Assembly: GCA_031549085.1 (NCBI GenBank)
Contig: JAVBQL010000032.1
Coordinates: 1-35,457, forward strand
Length of the DNA stretch: 35,457 bases
Direction: 5' to 3'
Source: JAVBQL01 sp031549085
GTDB taxonomy: Bacteria > Spirochaetota > GWE2-31-10 > MWDO01
The stretch's first letter is position 1. Each line of letters starts with the position of its first letter. The notes below the pieces were generated by a model. The model was not told where the DNA came from, made no database searches, and was given only the letters and a program-made list of their open reading frames with translations. Shown here one piece after another: positions 17,647-23,958 of this stretch. The position numbers were made by a program, and so were the translations under genes.

Positions 17647-17687
17647 GTATACTGTTTTTATAAAGATAACTTATAAAAACAGTATAC
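17647..17687. repeat. 17-bp perfect inverted repeat between copies A and B
   Basis: The arms 17647-17663 and 17671-17687 match perfectly over 17 bp, with a 7-nt loop (AGATAAC). No T run follows on either strand, so it is not a typical intrinsic terminator. It ends 14 nt before the GGAG of copy B. It may be an mRNA-stability or processing hairpin, or a regulator site. Confidence 0.85.
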
Positions 17688-17715
17688 AACTATATTAAAA
17701 TGGAGTTCAAAGTAT

Positions 17716-18321
17716 ATGAGGGTAGTTCTATCTTTTTTAATTATAATAACTCTATTTTCCTTTAAACTAAATTCAAATGAGTATAAAATAAAAGAGCAAA
17801 CGCTATCTTTCAAAAAATATTTTGATGAAAATCAAATGGGAAAAATAGATCTGCTAAAAAAATTAAATAACAATGACACAAATCAAAATAATAAAAAAGA
17901 TGATAAATATGAAACTGCAAGAAAATTTGCAACAGCATCAGGCTATATGTTGGGATTGGGTATAGCTTTCACAATAGCCTCAGCAAACTCACTTATTGGT
18001 ATTATAATTGCAACCTCTCTCTCTGCTATTGGCTGGTACACTTACTGGAACCACTCATGGGAAGATGGAGAGCTCTACTATGGTTTTAGCAAAGATAATT
18101 ATGAAGAGTTCTTCTGGGCTGGGATCTATATAAATATTGGTTTTCTCTCTGCACTCTTTACAATGTTTCTTCCAATGGCCATAACAGCCTTTGTACTCTA
18201 TAGTTATTTTAAAAGCAAAGCTAAAAATATATATGTTTTTATGGAAAATAGAGAATATATCTCTATAAGCACTCTACCCCATCAAAATAATTTAGCACTT
18301 GGCATTAAATATACTTTTTGA
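17716..18321 (+). CDS. Small-gene cluster, copy B: secreted/membrane paralogue
   Basis: A 201-residue member of the cluster. The signal peptide ends near residue 20 ('KLNSNE'), 'QTLSFKKYF' follows at 28-36, and the linker is Asn/Lys/Asp-rich (43-65). The first hydrophobic block spans about 71-108, the loop (109-131) has Trp and Tyr ('YTYWNHSWEDGELYYG'), and the second hydrophobic block spans about 132-165. The C-terminal module includes 'VFMENREYISIS' and ends 'LALGIKYTF'. Compared with the other copies the 'KKAG' element has become 'SKAKN', making this the most diverged plus-strand member. GGAG (17702-17705) lies 10 nt before the ATG. The leader shares 'ATGGAGTT' with copies A and C, consistent with duplication that included the ribosome-binding region. 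Function unknown. Confidence 0.82.
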   Translation: MRVVLSFLIIITLFSFKLNSNEYKIKEQTLSFKKYFDENQMGKIDLLKKLNNNDTNQNNKKDDKYETARKFATASGYMLGLGIAFTIASANSLIGIIIATSLSAIGWYTYWNHSWEDGELYYGFSKDNYEEFFWAGIYINIGFLSALFTMFLPMAITAFVLYSYFKSKAKNIYVFMENREYISISTLPHQNNLALGIKYTF

Positions 18322-18426
18322 AATAATTTAGAAGTTAAAAAAGATAATATTTTTTATATTGATATAGAGTAAAAAAAATGATAGTTTAATAAATATTCTA
18401 AAGCTTAATATTTAAATGGAGTTATT

Positions 18427-18978
18427 ATGGTAAAAATAATTTCTATTATCGTTTTTGTTACTTTTTTTTCATTACTATCATTAAATGGAAGTGAAAAAGA
18501 TACCTTTGTAAAAAATACTATTTCTAAACCTTTCATAAAACATTTTAATCAAAATGAACTAGTATCATCTAACCTGTTAAAGAAACTATCAGAAAAATCG
18601 GAAGATAAAAAAGTAAGCCGCAATGATATATATCTTAATTTATATAAAAGCATGCTGACAATTGGTATTGTAGGAGTTGTTGGTTCTGGAGTAAGTCTTC
18701 TAATGGTTATAATGGGTAGTGTATTTTGTGGGATTGGCTTCAATTTAGTTTTTTCAAATGCTATGTCTTTGGGTGTTGCAGGGGCGTGTCTTATAGGCGT
18801 CTTTGCCTCCCTTCTATTTTTACTATTTATTCCAGCTGCAATTATTGGTTTTACTCTATGGTATATATTTGGTACAAAGGCAGGAATGATAGTTAGTAGT
18901 GTAAGCCCAAAAAAAGTTACTACTATGGATAATATTGATAAAACAATTCCATCTATCGCTATACAGTATACTTTTTAG
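18427..18978 (+). CDS. Small-gene cluster, copy C: paralogue without the aromatic loop
   Basis: At 183 residues this is the shortest full-architecture member. It has a signal peptide ('LSLNGSEK', cleavage near 20), 'NTISKPFIKHF' in place of the simple ISF motif, a charged linker ('KKLSEKSEDKK') and two Gly-rich hydrophobic blocks (about 75-107 and 114-149). These are separated by only a few residues, without the Tyr/Trp-rich loop present in all other full copies. The second block has 'IPAAIIGFTLWYIFGTKAG', nearly the same as copies D and F. The last stretch ('SIAIQYTF') keeps the aromatic ending. GGAG (18418-18421) is 5 nt from the ATG. The natural loss of the loop suggests that the loop is a dispensable or exchangeable module. 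Function unknown. Confidence 0.82.
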   Translation: MVKIISIIVFVTFFSLLSLNGSEKDTFVKNTISKPFIKHFNQNELVSSNLLKKLSEKSEDKKVSRNDIYLNLYKSMLTIGIVGVVGSGVSLLMVIMGSVFCGIGFNLVFSNAMSLGVAGACLIGVFASLLFLLFIPAAIIGFTLWYIFGTKAGMIVSSVSPKKVTTMDNIDKTIPSIAIQYTF

Positions 18979-19009
18979 AAAATGTACCATAAATTACGAA
19001 ATTTAGAAC

Positions 19010-19055
19010 TTTTTTAAACTATATACTATTTTTTATCTTGCTATAGTTTAAAAAA
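19010..19055. repeat. 14-bp inverted repeat upstream of copy D
   Basis: The arms 19010-19023 and 19042-19055 are perfectly complementary over 14 bp with an 18-nt loop. The left arm starts with T6 and the right arm ends with A6, so a read-through transcript could form a long A/U-topped hairpin. Its position, 32 bp after the copy C stop, fits weak termination or mRNA end protection. A second small dyad, TTTGAGT/ACTCAAA (19089-19107), lies just before the copy D ribosome-binding site. Confidence 0.6.
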
Positions 19056-19129
19056 AATGTTATTTTTATAGTAAAATTAAGGTATATTTTTGAGTCTCAA
19101 ACTCAAATAATTTTTTATAGGAGGATTAT

Positions 19130-19747
19130 GTGAGAAGATTAGTTATTTGTTTAATGTTTATAACTCTTTTCTCTATCACTGCATTAAATGCAAATGAAAA
19201 AAAGTTTACAGAGAGAGAAATTAAGAGTGAAAACACTATCTCTTTTGCTGAATGTTTTAGCAATGATGGTTCTACACCTCTCAATTTAGCAGAGAAAATG
19301 AAAAAAAATGAGAGTGGAGACAACACCGAAAAATACGCAAAGGTTTCTCAAGCTATGTTCATTGTTGGTCTTGTTGGAGCTATAGGTGCAGGTGTTAGTT
19401 TACTTATGATCATAATTGGTGCAATACTTTGGGGTGTAGGTGCATATAATTTGGGTATTGTTGGTGGTGGATACTATGGTTACTATGGTTGGTATGGTGG
19501 TTACTATGGCTACTCTTCAGACCCAAATGTTAATATGTATTTAGCAGGCTCTGTTCTAGTTCCTACTTTCTGTGCGTTGCTATTTGCACTATTTATTCCT
19601 GCTGCAGTTGTTGGTTTTGTTCTATGGTATGTATTTGGCAAAAAAGCTGGCACAATATCAATGTACATGGAGAACAGAAGAGGAGTTGTTCTAACCGATG
19701 CTCCTTATCAAAATAGTGCTGCTGTTGGTTTAAAGTTTAGTTTCTAA
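19130..19747 (+). CDS. Small-gene cluster, copy D: Gly/Tyr-rich-loop paralogue
   Basis: A 205-residue member starting at GTG, with AGGAGG (19119-19124) 5 nt upstream; the nearby ATG at 19128 runs straight into TGA. It has a signal peptide ('ALNANEKK'), 'NTISFAECF' at 35-43 and a linker containing 'EKMKKN'. A Gly-rich hydrophobic block (about 75-109) is followed by a striking loop (110-132) of Gly, Tyr and Trp ('GGGYYGYYGWYGGYYGYSS'). A second block follows with 'IPAAVVGFVLWYVFGKKAG'. The C-terminus 'TISMYMENRRGVV...' ends 'AVGLKFSF', compatible with two beta strands and an outer-membrane-type terminal Phe. The 3' coding end is nearly identical in DNA to copy F, indicating recent duplication or conversion. 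A good terminator follows. Function unknown. Confidence 0.87.
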   Translation: MRRLVICLMFITLFSITALNANEKKFTEREIKSENTISFAECFSNDGSTPLNLAEKMKKNESGDNTEKYAKVSQAMFIVGLVGAIGAGVSLLMIIIGAILWGVGAYNLGIVGGGYYGYYGWYGGYYGYSSDPNVNMYLAGSVLVPTFCALLFALFIPAAVVGFVLWYVFGKKAGTISMYMENRRGVVLTDAPYQNSAAVGLKFSF

Positions 19748-19776
19748 ATATTATAAATATTCTATAATATACATAA

Positions 19777-19807
19777 AAGATCAGGTTTTCACCTGATCTT
19801 TTTTTAT
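19777..19807 (+). terminator. Intrinsic terminator after copy D
   Basis: A 10-bp stem (AAGATCAGGT 19777-19786 with ACCTGATCTT 19791-19800) and a 4-nt loop are followed by a T run to 19807. The core AGATCAGG/CCTGATCT recurs in the terminator after copy F, so the terminator seems to have been duplicated with the gene. Confidence 0.95.
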
Positions 19808-19892
19808 TTAAAACAAAATAAATAATATTATATTCTATGATATATATATTTTTTGTTGATAATTCATTAAAAAAATGCTATTTTTTAAGCTA

Positions 19893-19910
19893 CACTGTTA
19901 TAAAACAGTG
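19893..19910 (+). promoter_or_regulatory. Small leader hairpin upstream of copies E and F
   Basis: A 7-bp stem (CACTGTT 19893-19899 with AACAGTG 19904-19910) with a 4-nt loop lies 12 nt before the AAAGGAGG ribosome-binding site of copy E. There is no T run, so termination is unlikely. It could stabilise the leader or be an operator dyad. Confidence 0.4.
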
Positions 19911-19941
19911 ATATATTGTGTCAAAGGAGGTTTTTATTGAA

Positions 19942-20172
19942 ATGAGAAGAATTATTTTTTGTGCATTTTTAATGTTCTCACTATCTTTTGCTCTTAATGC
20001 AAAGGAACCATCTTCTTCAACAAAAAATATGGAAAGAAGTTATAACATATCTTTCTCTGAATCTTCCAATATAGAGAAGATGAAAAAAGATAAAGCCAAA
20101 AAGAAAGCTGTTAAAAAAGCCAAAAAAGCTACTAAAAAGGCTATAAAGAAAGCTGAAAAGAGTATAAAATAG
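19942..20172 (+). CDS. Small-gene cluster, copy E: truncated, lysine-rich secreted peptide
   Basis: A 76-residue protein sharing its first part with copy F: the signal peptide 'IIFCAFLM...LNAKE', then 'YNISFSES' and 'IEKMKKDK'. Instead of the hydrophobic blocks it ends in a run of Lys/Ala repeats ('KKAVKKAKKATKKAIKKAEK') with almost no acidic residues. The frame is open back to GTG at 19918, but AAAGGAGG (19923-19930) lies after that codon, so the ATG at 19942 is the likely start. The gene looks like a partial duplication of copy F that kept the export signal and the basic linker. The mature product would be a small, very basic, helix-forming peptide. It is probably co-transcribed with copy F, 12 nt downstream. 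Function unknown. Confidence 0.75.
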   Translation: MRRIIFCAFLMFSLSFALNAKEPSSSTKNMERSYNISFSESSNIEKMKKDKAKKKAVKKAKKATKKAIKKAEKSIK

Positions 20173-20184
20173 GGGTTAGATTCT

Positions 20185-20853
20185 ATGAAAAAAATTATTT
20201 TTTGTGCATTTTTAATGCTATTTTTCTCTTTTACTTTAAATGCAAATGAAAAATCTTCTCAAACAAGAAATATGATAAACGACTATAAGCTATCATTTTC
20301 TGAATGTTTTGATGAGGGAAATTATATAGAAAACAATCTCATAGAAAAGATGAAAAAAGATAAAAGCAAGAAAAAAAGTAAAAAGAGCAAAAGCAAAAAA
20401 GGCAATAGTGTTGACTATGCACAGCTATCTGAGATTTTTCTTATTGTTGGTATAGTTGGAGCTGTGTGTGCTGCTGTTAGTCTTTTAGTTATCATAACTG
20501 GTGCTATACTTGCTGGGATTGGCTGGTATTATGGTGATGGAGCATATTATGGGTATGGCAATTTATATAGTAGTTTTTGGAATCCCAATAGAGGCTGGGG
20601 CTGGTATAAAAAGAATTTTCCAGATGATCCAAATGCTACACTCTATTTAGTAGGGTTAAATATGGTTGTTATAACAAGCATCCTCTTAGTTGCGGTCTTC
20701 ATTCCAGCTGCGGTTGCAGGCTTTATTTTATGGTATATATTTGGTAAAAAGGCTGGCACAATATCAATGTATATGGAGAATAGACAAGGAATTGTTTTAA
20801 GTGATGCTCCTTATCAAAACAATAGTGCTATCGGTTTGAAATTTACTTTTTAA
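20185..20853 (+). CDS. Small-gene cluster, copy F: lysine-rich linker and aromatic loop
   Basis: A 222-residue member, the longest on the plus strand. It has a signal peptide ('TLNANEKS'), 'YKLSFSECF' at 34-42 and a linker with 14 Lys in about 18 residues (55-72). A hydrophobic block (about 83-113) and the longest aromatic loop on this strand follow (114-150, including 'YYGYG', 'SSFWNPNRGWGWYKK'). The second block has 'IPAAVAGFILWYIFGKKAG'. The C-terminus 'TISMYMENRQGIVLSDAPYQ' ends 'AIGLKFTF'. The start ATG follows GGGG (20172-20175) by 9 nt, overlapping the stop of copy E. A terminator like that of copy D follows. Copies D and F are the closest pair and define the family best. Function unknown. 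Confidence 0.87.
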   Translation: MKKIIFCAFLMLFFSFTLNANEKSSQTRNMINDYKLSFSECFDEGNYIENNLIEKMKKDKSKKKSKKSKSKKGNSVDYAQLSEIFLIVGIVGAVCAAVSLLVIITGAILAGIGWYYGDGAYYGYGNLYSSFWNPNRGWGWYKKNFPDDPNATLYLVGLNMVVITSILLVAVFIPAAVAGFILWYIFGKKAGTISMYMENRQGIVLSDAPYQNNSAIGLKFTF

Positions 20854-20879
20854 ACTAATAAAAACATTTTATATATATA

Positions 20880-20909
20880 AAGATCAGGTCTTTTGCCTGA
20901 TCTTTTTTT
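20880..20909 (+). terminator. Intrinsic terminator after copy F
   Basis: A 9-bp stem (AAGATCAGG 20880-20888 with CCTGATCTT 20896-20904) and a 7-nt loop are followed by T residues to 20909. It shares its stem sequence with the terminator after copy D. Confidence 0.93.
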
Positions 20910-20946
20910 GTGCTAAAACATATTTAATTTTGTAGAAATTATAATA

Positions 20947-20978
20947 AAAAAAGAGACAAACTAAATTGCCTCTTTTTT
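20947..20978 (-). terminator. Terminator after metK
   Basis: On the minus strand, AAAAAAGAG pairs with CTCTTTTTT, extended inward by a GCAA/TTGT step, about 20 bp beyond the metK stop, and the run of T continues after the stem. It is back to back with the terminator of copy F, as expected between convergent genes. Confidence 0.8.
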
Positions 20979-20998
20979 AAAATTTAAACTAATAACTA

Positions 20999-22171
20999 TT
21001 ATTTACTAATCTCTTTTTGTAAATCAGCTACCCTATCTGTCTTTTCCCAAGCCAAATTAGATTTACCAAAGTGTCCATAGCAAGTAGTCTCTTTATAGAT
21101 AGGTTTTAATAGATCTAAAGTCTTAACTATTCCAGCAGGAGATAGATCAAAAACTTTAGCTACTGCCTTCTCTATTTTCTCTTCGCTTACCTTTCCTGTT
21201 CCAAATGTATCAACAGTAACAGACACTGGATATGGAACTCCAATAGCGTAAGAAACCTCAATTTCACATCTCTCACATAGGTCAGCAGCTACAATATTCT
21301 TTGCAACATAACGACCCATATATGCAGCAGATCTATCAACTTTTGAAGGATCTTTACCACTGAAAGCTCCACCACCATGACGACCCATTCCACCATATGT
21401 ATCAACTATAATTTTTCTTCCTGTAAGTCCAGAGTCTCCGTGAGGTCCACCAACAACAAACTTACCTGTTGGATTGATAAAAAATTTAGTATTAGCATCA
21501 ATCAAGCCTGTATAGTCAAGTTCAGCCTTTATTATCTTATTTATGATAGTATCTTTAAGTTCTTCATAAGTTACATTCTCATCATGTTGGTGAGATACTA
21601 CAATAGCATCAATTCTAACAGGTCTATATCCCTCATATTCAATAGTAACTTGGCTTTTTGAATCTGGTCTAAGCCATTTGATAGTACCATCTTTTCTTAA
21701 AACTGCAGCACGTTTTAGTATATCGTGTGCATATTTAATTGGTGCAGGCATCAATTCTTTTGTCTCTCTACAAGCAAAACCAAACATCATGCCTTGATCT
21801 CCAGCACCTTGCTGTCCCTTAAACTCATCAAGCCCAATACCAGAGACACCTTGAGATATATCTGGAGATTGAGTATGCAAAGCATTCAAAACAGACATAG
21901 AATCAGCATCTATACCATATCTTGGATCTGTATATCCTATCTTTCTTACAACATCACGAATTAAAGTTTGGTGATCAATTATAGCTTTTGTAGTAATCTC
22001 TCCACCAACTATAACCATTCCAGTAGTAGTAAAAGTTTCACAAGCAACTCTTGAAGTTGGATCTTGTGCTAAACATGCATCCAAAACAGCATCTGATACT
22101 TGATCCGCAACTTTATCTGGATGTCCTTCGCTTACAGATTCTGAGGTAAATAAAAATTTCCTATTATCCAT
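20999..22171 (-). CDS. metK: S-adenosylmethionine synthetase
   Basis: A 390-residue enzyme that makes SAM from methionine and ATP. It has the family signatures 'SEGHPDKVADQVSDAVLDA' near the N-terminus, 'GAGDQGMMFGFA' (hexapeptide-type ATP motif), and 'GGGAFSGKDPSKVDRSAAY' (P-loop-like GGGAFSGKD). The frame is open to 22237, but the ATG at 22171 has AGGAGA (22181-22186) 9 nt upstream and gives the usual N-terminus; the 22 extra residues are not family-like. The gene sits inside the paralogue cluster, converging with copies A-F and in line with copies G and H. A hairpin terminator separates it from copy G, so co-transcription is not implied. I see no SAM riboswitch in the 160 bp upstream. Confidence 0.97.
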   Translation of the reverse strand: MDNRKFLFTSESVSEGHPDKVADQVSDAVLDACLAQDPTSRVACETFTTTGMVIVGGEITTKAIIDHQTLIRDVVRKIGYTDPRYGIDADSMSVLNALHTQSPDISQGVSGIGLDEFKGQQGAGDQGMMFGFACRETKELMPAPIKYAHDILKRAAVLRKDGTIKWLRPDSKSQVTIEYEGYRPVRIDAIVVSHQHDENVTYEELKDTIINKIIKAELDYTGLIDANTKFFINPTGKFVVGGPHGDSGLTGRKIIVDTYGGMGRHGGGAFSGKDPSKVDRSAAYMGRYVAKNIVAADLCERCEIEVSYAIGVPYPVSVTVDTFGTGKVSEEKIEKAVAKVFDLSPAGIVKTLDLLKPIYKETTCYGHFGKSNLAWEKTDRVADLQKEISK

Positions 22172-22333
22172 ATAAGTAATTCTCCTAAAAATGTAAAATA
22201 ATACAACAATCTTGATTATATACATAAAATCATACAAAAAAAAACAAAAAAAATCAAGCTAAAGATTATAAAATGATTTTATCTAAAAAATGCTTTTTTA
22301 TTATTTATGAAATCTACAACCATATTTTATATT

Positions 22334-22365
22334 AAAGAAATCCACACAATTGTGTGGATTTCTTT
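22334..22365 (-). terminator. 32-bp perfect palindrome after copy G
   Basis: Bases 22334-22365 are a perfect palindrome centred between 22349 and 22350 (core CCACACAATTGTGTGG). In RNA it forms a long hairpin with a small loop. It lies 24 bp after the stop of copy G and upstream of metK. A terminator is the simplest reading, though the T run at its end is short. A full DNA palindrome is also a possible protein-binding site. Confidence 0.7.
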
Positions 22366-22388
22366 CTAAAATTGCTAATTAAGTTTTG

Positions 22389-23012
22389 CTATTCACCCAA
22401 AGGTATAGCAATACCTAACCTTGCAAGTTTTCCTTCATCTTTTGTCTCCATAAATATAGTAGCTACTTTTTTCTTGAATGCAAAAGCTAATATTTCGAAA
22501 ATTATTACTCCAACTAAACTAACCAAAAAGACTCCAACAGAGACCCATGTCATTATATGACCAATAAAGGCAACCGCTATTGCATCTGGAGGATCGTAGC
22601 TTGGTGGATTAAAGTAATAGTATGATGTATAGAAGTCAGAATAGATATTTTTTGCAAAATAGCCCATCTCTCCAACATATGTGTCATAAGTAGCACCACC
22701 AATAGCCGTCATAAAAATACCAGTAAGTAAAGTAAGTGCTGAGAGGCCTAAAGTAGATTCAAAAACTGTTGCAACAGCCTTAAATACCTTATAAGTAGCT
22801 GGCTGTTTTACAGAAGAATCTGATGCATACAAGTTCAAAGAACCTTTTGATAAACCTTTTGTAAGATTGCCTTTGTAACCATCTGATAAAGTGAAACTAA
22901 TTACATTAGATTTCGTAGAATAATCACGATTTGGTTGAAAAAGCTCTTTTTCGTTTGCTGTTAAAAAAAACAGGTTTAAAAAAAGAATCGCAATGACAAA
23001 ATACGCTTTCAT
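22389..23012 (-). CDS. Small-gene cluster, copy G: minus-strand paralogue
   Basis: A 207-residue relative of copies A-F with the same order of parts. It has a signal peptide ('FFLTANEKE'), 'NVISFTLSDGY', and 'LSKGSLNLYAS'. A hydrophobic block (about 78-107), a Tyr/Pro-rich loop (108-142, 'SDFYTSYYYFNPPSYDPP') and a second block (143-179) follow. The C-terminal module 'FKKKVATIFMETKDEGKLAR' ends 'LGIAIPLGE' rather than in Phe. The ATG at 23012 is used because AAGGAGA (23018-23024) lies 5 nt before it; the longer frame to 23063 adds residues ahead of the signal peptide. It is clearly closer to copy H than to copies A-F, so the cluster holds two subfamilies. Function unknown. Confidence 0.85.
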   Translation of the reverse strand: MKAYFVIAILFLNLFFLTANEKELFQPNRDYSTKSNVISFTLSDGYKGNLTKGLSKGSLNLYASDSSVKQPATYKVFKAVATVFESTLGLSALTLLTGIFMTAIGGATYDTYVGEMGYFAKNIYSDFYTSYYYFNPPSYDPPDAIAVAFIGHIMTWVSVGVFLVSLVGVIIFEILAFAFKKKVATIFMETKDEGKLARLGIAIPLGE

Positions 23013-23155
23013 AAAAGTCTCCTTAATTAAACTAATATCACACTCTATTATTAAAGCTAACATCAGTTTTTTATAAAGACAAGAGAATATAGTATAAAAA
23101 TATAACTTTTATAATACATAAAATTTAAAAACTGAACCTAATTTATATAAAAAAA

Positions 23156-23179
23156 TGCACTCTCTAAAAAGAGAGTGCA
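23156..23179 (-). terminator. Intrinsic terminator after copy H
   Basis: A perfect 10-bp stem (TGCACTCTCT 23156-23165 with AGAGAGTGCA 23170-23179) with a 4-nt loop is followed on the minus strand by seven T residues. It lies about 30 bp beyond the copy H stop and upstream of copy G, so the two minus-strand copies are probably separate transcripts. Confidence 0.93.
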
Positions 23180-23207
23180 AAAATAATCAGTTATATACTA
23201 AAACAGG

Positions 23208-23879
23208 TTAATATTGAAGTCCTAAAGGAATGGCAACACCTACTCTTGCCAATTTACCATTATCTTTTGAATCTATAAACATAGAGGCAGAACCTTTATT
23301 CTTGAATACGAAAGCTAAAACTTTAAACACTATCATTCCAACTAAGCTAACAGCCCAAATACCAAATGATATCCATGTTAATAGATGTCCAACATAGGCA
23401 ACATCTATGGTATAACCTGGATCCCAAAAAGAGCGAGAAACATTATAATAATTATTAAAATAAGCAGTAACATAATAATAATCATAAAAGTATGGGTATA
23501 CATTACGAGCAAATGAACCAGGACTAGCAGCATATATATCATAAATACCACCACTAATAAGTGTAATCAATACACCAGTAAACATTGTTATGGTAGATAT
23601 AATAAAGATAGCCATAAAAACATTACCAAGTATATTGAATGCATGAAAAACTGGTGATTGTGCAACTTTCTCTTTTTCTTCTTTATTCTTTTTGTATAGA
23701 TCCAAAGAGCCCTTTGACATATTATTTGCAAGAACAGTTGATTGATAATCGCTGTCTATAAATTGATAGCTAACAGCACTACTTTTAGATGAATCAACAA
23801 CAGATACTGTTTTTTCACTTGCATTTAGTGTAAACACACCTAAAAATATAATAAGAGCAACAAAAAAATGCACCTTCAT
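23208..23879 (-). CDS. Small-gene cluster, copy H: minus-strand paralogue
   Basis: A 223-residue close relative of copy G. It has a signal peptide ('FTLNASEKT', the same style as the plus-strand copies), 'SAVSYQF' in the ISF position and 'MSKGSLDLYKKN'. A hydrophobic block (about 82-112) is followed by a long Tyr-rich loop (113-158, including 'YPYFYDYYYVTAYFNNYY' and 'SFWDPG'). After the second block (159-193), 'FKNKGSASMFIDSKDNGKLAR' ends 'VGVAIPLGLQY'. The ATG at 23879 follows AAGGGG (23885-23890) by 5 nt; the longer frame to 23903 has no ribosome-binding site and would place extra residues before the signal peptide. An aromatic last residue is kept, unlike copy G. Function unknown. Confidence 0.85.
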   Translation of the reverse strand: MKVHFFVALIIFLGVFTLNASEKTVSVVDSSKSSAVSYQFIDSDYQSTVLANNMSKGSLDLYKKNKEEKEKVAQSPVFHAFNILGNVFMAIFIISTITMFTGVLITLISGGIYDIYAASPGSFARNVYPYFYDYYYVTAYFNNYYNVSRSFWDPGYTIDVAYVGHLLTWISFGIWAVSLVGMIVFKVLAFVFKNKGSASMFIDSKDNGKLARVGVAIPLGLQY

Positions 23880-23958
23880 AAAATCCCCTTGTATAAAAAG
23901 CATACATTTATTAACGACTATATTATAATATAATTATAATATAAAGCCAATAAAAATT

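Noticed and set aside
8793..17687. Possible repeat family linking the hairpins at 8793-8833 and 17647-17687
   Set aside because: Both have 17-bp stems and 7-nt loops starting with GTAT and containing T runs, but the rest of the arms and loops differ, so the match may be chance.
22172..22237. Longer metK start at 22237
   Set aside because: AGGAGA lies 9 nt before the ATG at 22171, and the family N-terminus begins there; the extra residues are a hydrophobic stretch not typical of MetK.
22172..22333. SAM riboswitch upstream of metK
   Set aside because: The leader is short and very A+T-rich, and I see no paired elements of any SAM riboswitch class.
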